This document shows positions 19,738-24,931 of a DNA stretch of 24,931 bases, one piece after another. The DNA is from CAYJPV01 sp964396055 (GTDB lineage: Bacteria; Acidobacteriota; Vicinamibacteria; Vicinamibacterales; JAKQTR01), in assembly GCA_964396055.1 (NCBI GenBank), contig CAYNDV010000062.1, positions 1 through 24,931 on the forward strand, read 5' to 3'. The notes under the pieces were generated by a model. The model saw only the letters and a program-made list of their open reading frames with translations, was not told the origin of the DNA and did not search any database. Within the stretch, counting starts at the first letter, position 1. Each line of letters begins with the position of its first letter. The position numbers and the translations under genes were made by a program.

Positions 19738-22700
19738 GTTTGTACGTCGGATACGCCGGCCGCTTCGGCGTGGTCTTCGGCTTCTTCGCCAGTTCGGCCA
19801 TGACCACCTCGATGGCCTTGTCGAGCTGCGGATCCTTGCCCTGGCGCACGAGCGCCGGGTCCTGCTCCACCTCGATGTCGGGCGCCACGCCCGTGTTCTC
19901 GGCGATCCACTCGCTCTTCGCCGGATCCCACACGGCCGAGGACGGCGCGCCCACGAAGCCGCCGTCCATCAGCGGCACGCCCGCGGCGCGGCCCACCAGG
20001 CCGCCCCACGTCCGCTTGCCGATGAGCGGACCGAGGCCGGCCTTGCGGAAGTACCACGGCATCGCATCGCCGCCCGACCCGGCCATTTCGTTGATGAGCA
20101 TCGCCTTGGGCCCGAAAATCGCGCCCTGCGGCTGCACTTCGTTCTCGCCGTCCCGCGAGGCCACCATGCTCATCATCGGCCGGCCCAGAATCTCGGCGAT
20201 GTCGGTGGCGAGGTTGCCGCCGCCGTTGAACCGCTCGTCGACGATCACGGCGTCCTTGCCCACCTGCGCGTAGAAATAGCGGTTGAAGAACGTGTAGCCG
20301 CCCGTCGCGGTGTCGGGCATGTAGACGTAGGCGATGCGCCCCTGCGACACCTTGTCGACGTAGCGCCGGTTGTCCTCCACCCACGCGAAGTTGCGCAGGG
20401 GCTGTTCGCTGGCCACCGGCACCACGGTGACCTCGCGCGCCCCCTCCCCAGTCGGCTGGGCGCCGACCTTCAGCACGACGCTCTTGCCGACCGTGCCCTC
20501 GAAGAAGGCGTACACGTTGTCGGCCGCGGTCACCGGCCGGCCGTTCACCGCAAGGAGATAGTCACCCGCCGCCACGTTCACACCGGGCTGCGTGAGCGGC
20601 GCGCGCAACTGCGGGTTCCAGTTCTCGCCGTCGTACACGCGCGCGAAGCGGTACCGGCCGTTCTCGATCGCGTAGTCGGCGCCCAGCAGGCCCGTCTGGA
20701 CGCGCCGCACCTCCGGCATCGCGCCGCCGCCCACCCCGAGGTGGCTCACGGTGACTTCGCCCAGCATGTCCGAGAACAGGTAGTTGAGGTCGCTGCGCGA
20801 CGCCACGCGCGCGAGGAACGGCTCGTACTTCTTCTCGGACGCCACCACGTCGAGACCGTGGAGGTTGGCGTCGTAGAAGAACTCGCGTTGGATCCGCCAG
20901 GCTTCGCGGAACATCTGCCGCCACTCGGCGCGCGGATCGACGCGCACCTCGAGGCCGTCGGTCGCCAGGGCGCCGGATCCGGCCCCTCCGCCCGGCCCGC
21001 CGCCGGCCGGCGGTCCCGATGGCCCGGGTGCGCCGGGGGCGGCCATGGGGCGCAGCGCCGCGATGAACCACCGGCCGCCCTGGTTGTAGAGGGCCTTCTC
21101 GCCGTTGCGGGTCACCTCGAAGAACGTCACGCCGCCCAGCGCCACGTCCGACCGCCGGGCCTTCAGGTCGTAGCGGTGGACCGTGAGCCCCGATTCACCG
21201 CCGCCGCCGAAGAACGCCGGCGTTTCGAGGGCCAGCAACACGCCCGCTTTTCCCGCCTGCAGGGACGCGTAGCGCCGCGCCGGCATGGGCACCGCCAGGA
21301 TGCGCTGGAGGATGCCCGCGAAGTCGATCTTCACGGTGACGGCGGGCTTGGCCGGCGGCCCGCCCGGTTTCTGCGGGCCTGCGGCCGGCGTCTCCGCCTG
21401 CGGCCCGGGTTTCGCGCCGGCGGCCGCCGCGGGTGTGGTCGCCTTCGCGTCGCCCGCGGGCTTCTCGCCGGCGGCCTTGTCTCCGGCCGCCTTGTCCCCC
21501 GCCGGCTGGTCGCCGGCGGGCTTCTCTTCGTCGCTCTCCGGCGCGAACGGCGACGGGTCGTCCTTCGACAGCACCACGAGGTAGATGCTTCGCGACACGG
21601 GCCGGCTGAAGCTGTGGATGTCGGGCTGCAGCGACGCGCCCGCGTCGGTGCTGGCCGTGAAGTAGAGGTACTTGCCGTCGGCGTCGAACACCGGCGTCCG
21701 CGCGTCGCTCATGCCGTCGGTCACCTGCGTGCTCGTCGCGTCGGCCACGGAGTACACGAACACCGCGCCGAGGTAGTTCGGCAGGCGTTTCGCATAGGCC
21801 AGCCACTTCGAGTCGGGCGACCACGCGGGCTGGAGGATGTCGCCCGAGCGGCTCCAGAACCGATCCTTGTCCACGCGCACCGGCTTCTTCGCCTCGACAT
21901 CCACGCACCACAGGGTCTGGTGGCTGTCGATGTAGGCCAGCCGTCTGCTATCGGGCGACCAGCGCGGCGTGAAGTAGATCGACGGACTGGCGCCGAGCGC
22001 GATCTTCGCCACCTCGCCCGTGCCCGTCTGCGGCCGGATATGCAGCGCGTACTCGCCCGACTCGTCGGAGAAGTACGCAATCGACTTCCCGTCCGGCGAC
22101 CATGCGGGATCGCGCTCCATCACCCCGGGCGTGCTGGTCAGGTTGCGCGCATCGCCCTTCTCGGCGGGCACGGTCAGGATCTCGCCGTGCGCCTCGAACA
22201 CGGCCCGCGCCCCCGCGGGCGACGGGTGCGCGTTGGTGAGCGCCGTGCCCACCCGCACGAACCGCTCGCGCACCTCCGGGAAATCCCCCGCGATGGTGAT
22301 CGGGACCGGCGTGCGGCGCCCGGATTTCAGATCGTAGAGCCCCAGCGATCCGAACTGCTCGTACACGATCGCGCCGGGCCCCGCCGACGCCGACTTGAGG
22401 TCGAAGCCGTCGTTGTCGAAGAGCTTCGTCGTCTTCTTCGCCGCCGTGTCGTAGGCGTAGAGCGTGGTGCGGCCGTCGCGGTCCGACAGGAAGTAAACGG
22501 TGTCACCGACCCACATGGGGTTGAAGTCGTTCGAGTTGTCCCGCGGCAGCTTCTCGATCTTCGAATCGGCCAGCGTCGCCAGCCAGACGGGCGTCGTCGT
22601 GCCGCCGCGATAACGCTTCCAGGTGTTGAACGCCCGCTGCAGCGGCACGTAGGCCACCCGCTTGCCGTCCGGCGCGAACGCCCCTTCGGCGGCCATGTGC

Positions 22701-23155
22701 AGCGGCAGCTTCTCGGGCAGCCCGCCGGCCACGCCGACGGTGAACAACTCGGAGAAGCGCGAATACGCCGTGCGCGTCGACGCGAAGAGCACGCGCGCGC
22801 CGTCGGGGGTCCAGCCCTGCACCGTGTCGGCCGCGGGATGGAACGTCAGCCGTTTCGGCTCGCCACCGGTCGCGGGCATCACGAACACGTCCACGTTGCC
22901 GTCGTACTCGCCCGTGAACGCGATGCGCGTCCCGTCGGGCGAGAACGCCGGGCTGGTCTCGATGCCGGGCCCGGCCGTCAGCCGGATCGCGGCCCCGCCT
23001 TCGCGCGGCACGCTCCACAGGTCGCCGCCGTACGAGAACACGATCTGCGTCCGGCTCAGGGCCGGCCGCTGCGCCAGCAGCCGGTCGCCGCCCTGCGCCG
23101 CCGGCCCGGCCCCGAAGGCGAGGGCCACCACAATCGCGAGCGCCACCACTCTCAT
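19733..23155 (-). CDS. Exported tricorn-like S41 protease
   Basis: The 1140-residue protein has a signal peptide (MRVVALAIVVALAFGAGPAAQ) and a long beta-propeller region (~25-540) of TolB/PD40-type repeats (SPDGTRIAFTGEYDGNVDVFVMPATGG, WSPDGKSIAYFSDESGEYALHI, WSPDSRRLAYIDS). A Lys/Ala/Gly/Pro linker spans ~540-603 and splits the propeller region. A tricorn C1 domain follows with His805 (TVSHLG), a PDZ domain ('VAAGDYLLAVNGRPVTAADNVYAFFEG'), and the S41 catalytic core with Ser1027 in MAGSGGD and Glu1086 in WIAENTG. The Ser-His-Glu set of tricorn is therefore present. Such proteins cut oligopeptides into short fragments. ATG 23155 has AGGAAAGGA upstream; the frame extends to 23254 but past the promoter. 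The gene after an M28 aminopeptidase, it fits stepwise extracytoplasmic peptide breakdown. Confidence 0.93.
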   Translation of the reverse strand: MRVVALAIVVALAFGAGPAAQGGDRLLAQRPALSRTQIVFSYGGDLWSVPREGGAAIRLTAGPGIETSPAFSPDGTRIAFTGEYDGNVDVFVMPATGGEPKRLTFHPAADTVQGWTPDGARVLFASTRTAYSRFSELFTVGVAGGLPEKLPLHMAAEGAFAPDGKRVAYVPLQRAFNTWKRYRGGTTTPVWLATLADSKIEKLPRDNSNDFNPMWVGDTVYFLSDRDGRTTLYAYDTAAKKTTKLFDNDGFDLKSASAGPGAIVYEQFGSLGLYDLKSGRRTPVPITIAGDFPEVRERFVRVGTALTNAHPSPAGARAVFEAHGEILTVPAEKGDARNLTSTPGVMERDPAWSPDGKSIAYFSDESGEYALHIRPQTGTGEVAKIALGASPSIYFTPRWSPDSRRLAYIDSHQTLWCVDVEAKKPVRVDKDRFWSRSGDILQPAWSPDSKWLAYAKRLPNYLGAVFVYSVADATSTQVTDGMSDARTPVFDADGKYLYFTASTDAGASLQPDIHSFSRPVSRSIYLVVLSKDDPSPFAPESDEEKPAGDQPAGDKAAGDKAAGEKPAGDAKATTPAAAAGAKPGPQAETPAAGPQKPGGPPAKPAVTVKIDFAGILQRILAVPMPARRYASLQAGKAGVLLALETPAFFGGGGESGLTVHRYDLKARRSDVALGGVTFFEVTRNGEKALYNQGGRWFIAALRPMAAPGAPGPSGPPAGGGPGGGAGSGALATDGLEVRVDPRAEWRQMFREAWRIQREFFYDANLHGLDVVASEKKYEPFLARVASRSDLNYLFSDMLGEVTVSHLGVGGGAMPEVRRVQTGLLGADYAIENGRYRFARVYDGENWNPQLRAPLTQPGVNVAAGDYLLAVNGRPVTAADNVYAFFEGTVGKSVVLKVGAQPTGEGAREVTVVPVASEQPLRNFAWVEDNRRYVDKVSQGRIAYVYMPDTATGGYTFFNRYFYAQVGKDAVIVDERFNGGGNLATDIAEILGRPMMSMVASRDGENEVQPQGAIFGPKAMLINEMAGSGGDAMPWYFRKAGLGPLIGKRTWGGLVGRAAGVPLMDGGFVGAPSSAVWDPAKSEWIAENTGVAPDIEVEQDPALVRQGKDPQLDKAIEVVMAELAKKPKTTPKRPAYPTYKR

Positions 23156-23216
23156 CGTCTGGATCCTTTCCTGAAGCGGGGTGCGGTGATGGGAATCGGC
23201 CTGCCGGCCAGGGTGG

Positions 23217-23222
23217 AGTATA
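23217..23222 (-). promoter_or_regulatory. -10 box of the tricorn-like gene
   Basis: TATACT on the minus strand, one mismatch from consensus, stands 61 bp before the ATG in the 95-bp gap after the M28 gene. No clear -35 box is visible. It suggests that the tricorn-like gene can be transcribed apart from the M28 gene. Confidence 0.45.
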
Positions 23223-23250
23223 CCCCCGGCCTCGGGTCCCTGATGCGTCT

Positions 23251-24831
23251 TCAACGCAGGGAGACCGGGCCGGGTTCCGTCGCGGGCCCCGACCCGGCCT
23301 CGGCGAGGATGGCGTAGAACAGGCGGGCGCCGCGCTCGACCTTGCCCCAGTCCAGCGTGGCCGCATCATCGTCCACGCTGTGGTAGACCGGCGGCAGGAA
23401 CCCCCGCGTCACCAGCGCCGAGGTGATGCCGTGCGCCAGGAAAGGCGCCAGATCGCAGCGGCGCAGGTGGCCGTCGGGATCGTGCTGGTTCAGCGACAGG
23501 TCGATCGGGGCCGCCAGCAGGTTGCCTGCCCGACGCCCGGCCGCGAGCAGGCGATCGGCCGAGACTCCGGTGGCGAGGAGGTAGTGCACATCGGGCTTGC
23601 CCACCGACGTCCGGCCAATCATGTCGGCCGCCACGCTGACCCTGATCCGCTCGCGCGGGACAGGCGGGTTGGCCATGAACCACTCGGAGCCGAGCAGGCC
23701 CTTCTCTTCGCCCGTGAAGAGCACGAAGAGCACCGATCGCCCGGCCGGCTGGCGCGCCAGCGCTTCGGCGGCCTCGAGCACGGCCGCGACGCCGGCGGCG
23801 TTGTCGTCGGCACCGTTGCGGATGCGCCCGCGGCCGTCGACGCCGAGATGATCCAGGTGGGCATGGGCCACGACGTATTCGTCGCGCAGCGCCGGGTCGC
23901 GTCCCGGCAGCAACGCCACCACGTTGCGGCAACGAATCTCCTCGGCCCGCTCCTGCCGAATCCGGCACGTCAGCCTGACCCGCTCGAGGACGGCGGGCCG
24001 GTAGTCGGCCGTGCCCTGCTCCCACGCATACCCCGCCTGGCGCAGCAGATCGGCGGCCGCCTCGGGGTGCAGGAACAGACAGGTGAGGCCCGCCGCGGCG
24101 GCCCCGGCAGGCAGGCGAAGGTTGGTCTGCCTCCGCGCCAGGCTGTCGACCACGGCCGGCCACCGGCTGGCCATCACCGGATCCGGCACGAAGATGAGGC
24201 CCGACGCACCATGCCCGGCGGCCCACATGTACCGGGCATTGACGCTGCTCCCGAAGTCCCGGTAGTAGGCGTCCTGATCGGGTGCGAAGACCGGCTTGCC
24301 CTGCCGAGACGGCGCGCCGCCCACCACGATCACCACGCGCCCGCGGACGTCGAGTCCGTCGTAGTCCGACCAGCCGGCTCCGGGGTCGTCGATGCCGTAG
24401 CCGAGGAAGACCGGCTGCGCGTCGGCGAACAGGGTTTCGGAGGGCGACCCTGTCCGGAAGACCACCATCCGATCCCGGTGGTGGAACGTGGTTTCGCCGG
24501 ACGGCGTGCGGACGGACAGCGCGCTGGACCCACCCACGTCGTAGGCGAGCATCGGCACGGTCTGGTAGAACGTCGTCTGCCCTTCGCCGTCGGCGACGAT
24601 GGGCTCGAGGCCGTCCTTCTTGAACTGGGTCACCGCGTAGAGCGCCGCGGCCGCGTAGCCCTCGGATCCGGTGTCCCTTCCGCGCAGTTCGTCGGACGCC
24701 AGAAACGACACCGTGTCCCGCAGTTCGTCGCGCGTGATCGACTGGAGGGCGTCCAGGAGCACCGGTGGTCCCTGGGCCGACACGGTCACCGAGATCAGGC
24801 CTATGCCACACGCCGCTCTGAGCTTGTTCAT
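23251..24831 (-). CDS. Exported M28-family zinc aminopeptidase with PA domain
   Basis: The 526-residue protein has a signal peptide (MNKLRAACGIGLISVTVSAQ), an N-terminal M28 half ('TVSFLASDELRGRDTGSEGYAAAALYAVTQFKKDGLEP'), an inserted PA-type domain (~138-290: 'FLGYGIDDPGAGWSDYDGLDVRGRVVIVVGG') and the C-terminal catalytic half. Zinc-binding and catalytic residues are all seen: H325 (AHLDHLG), D342 (GADDNAAG), E375/E376 (TGEEKG), D403 (ADMIGR) and H484 (VYHSVDDD). M28 enzymes remove N-terminal residues from peptides. ATG 24831 was chosen because AGGAG lies six bases before it; the GTG directly upstream is less well spaced. It is followed after 95 bp by the tricorn-like protease on the same strand. 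The heptamer array begins 50 bp upstream of the start. Confidence 0.93.
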   Translation of the reverse strand: MNKLRAACGIGLISVTVSAQGPPVLLDALQSITRDELRDTVSFLASDELRGRDTGSEGYAAAALYAVTQFKKDGLEPIVADGEGQTTFYQTVPMLAYDVGGSSALSVRTPSGETTFHHRDRMVVFRTGSPSETLFADAQPVFLGYGIDDPGAGWSDYDGLDVRGRVVIVVGGAPSRQGKPVFAPDQDAYYRDFGSSVNARYMWAAGHGASGLIFVPDPVMASRWPAVVDSLARRQTNLRLPAGAAAAGLTCLFLHPEAAADLLRQAGYAWEQGTADYRPAVLERVRLTCRIRQERAEEIRCRNVVALLPGRDPALRDEYVVAHAHLDHLGVDGRGRIRNGADDNAAGVAAVLEAAEALARQPAGRSVLFVLFTGEEKGLLGSEWFMANPPVPRERIRVSVAADMIGRTSVGKPDVHYLLATGVSADRLLAAGRRAGNLLAAPIDLSLNQHDPDGHLRRCDLAPFLAHGITSALVTRGFLPPVYHSVDDDAATLDWGKVERGARLFYAILAEAGSGPATEPGPVSLR

Positions 24832-24880
24832 CACGATCTCCTGAAGAGCCTCGGTGCGCCCGTGGAACCGCGCGTCCCTG

Positions 24881-24931
24881 GCCTCTAGCCTCTAGCCTCT
24901 AGCCTCTAGCCTCTAGCCTCTAGCCTCTAGC
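24881..24931. repeat. Heptamer tandem array (CTAGCCT), 7.3 copies, running off the window
   Basis: Perfect tandem CTAGCCT units from 24881 to the last base, so the array is longer than seen. It is the same unit, same strand sense and same phase type as the array at 19705-19737. It lies in the 5' flank of the M28 gene. Confidence 0.97.

Noticed and set aside
23268..23277. GGAGACCGGG inside the M28 gene as a further copy of the 12271-12315 repeat arm
   Set aside because: Only 10 bases match, within coding sequence, with no inverted partner nearby; likely chance.
20741..23317. 858-codon plus-strand frame opposite the tricorn-like gene
   Set aside because: Composition is Arg/His/Ala/Gly-rich with no fold signature; the minus strand carries clear propeller, PDZ and S41 motifs.
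23380..24888. 502-codon plus-strand frame opposite the M28 gene
   Set aside because: Antisense shadow; the minus strand has all M28 zinc ligands.

Overview
The window reads as chromosomal DNA of a very G+C-rich soil- or sediment-type bacterium, most likely an Acidobacteriota (Vicinamibacteria-like) metagenome bin. This is an inference. It rests on the VWFA-related protein of the type named after acidobacteria (left edge), the many exported hydrolases and beta-propeller proteins, codon use that is almost all G/C-ending, and a run of exactly 100 Ns (18943-19042) typical of a scaffolding gap. No rRNA, tRNA, CRISPR array, integrase or insertion sequence was seen.

Layout: (1) 1-3071, minus strand: a VWFA-related secreted protein cut by the window edge, preceded by an exported alpha/beta hydrolase. 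(2) 3149-5386, plus: a polytopic GT-C-like membrane protein with an apparently leaderless GTG start, and a short OmpR-type winged-helix protein. (3) 5482-8607, plus: a LytS-type histidine kinase, a LytTR response regulator and a second, paralogous LytS-type kinase, packed as an HK-RR-HK cassette. (4) 8669-9877, plus: a Tat-exported aldo/keto-reductase-fold protein with two ferredoxin-like cysteine clusters and a degraded catalytic tetrad. (5) 10037-12250, plus: a two-gene heme-copper oxidoreductase whose subunit II has lost the CuA ligands and whose subunit I has Asp where the first CuB/FeB histidine is expected. (6) 12347-13706: two divergent NTF2/SnoaL-like paralogues around an operator-like dyad. 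(7) 13743-17273, minus: a tightly overlapping five-gene operon, GntR/YtrA repressor - ATPase - permease - ATPase - permease, behind an A+T-rich promoter/operator. (8) 17494-19473, minus: a serine beta-lactamase-like hydrolase, interrupted by the Ns, coupled to an exported beta-propeller protein. (9) 19733-24831, minus: a tricorn-like S41 protease and an exported M28 aminopeptidase, bracketed by arrays of the heptamer CTAGCCT.

The strongest candidate for an unusual system is the CuA-less heme-copper enzyme at 10037-12250. Its residue pattern fits a nitric-oxide-reductase-like member of the superfamily better than an oxygen reductase. Second is the heptamer array, which by its 7-bp period and palindromic CTAG core puts TAG stops in all six frames and supplies the stop codon of the tricorn-like gene. 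The HK-RR-HK cassette and the YtrA-type ABC operon look like regulated envelope-stress or signal-response modules. The right-hand peptidases look like exported peptide-scavenging enzymes.
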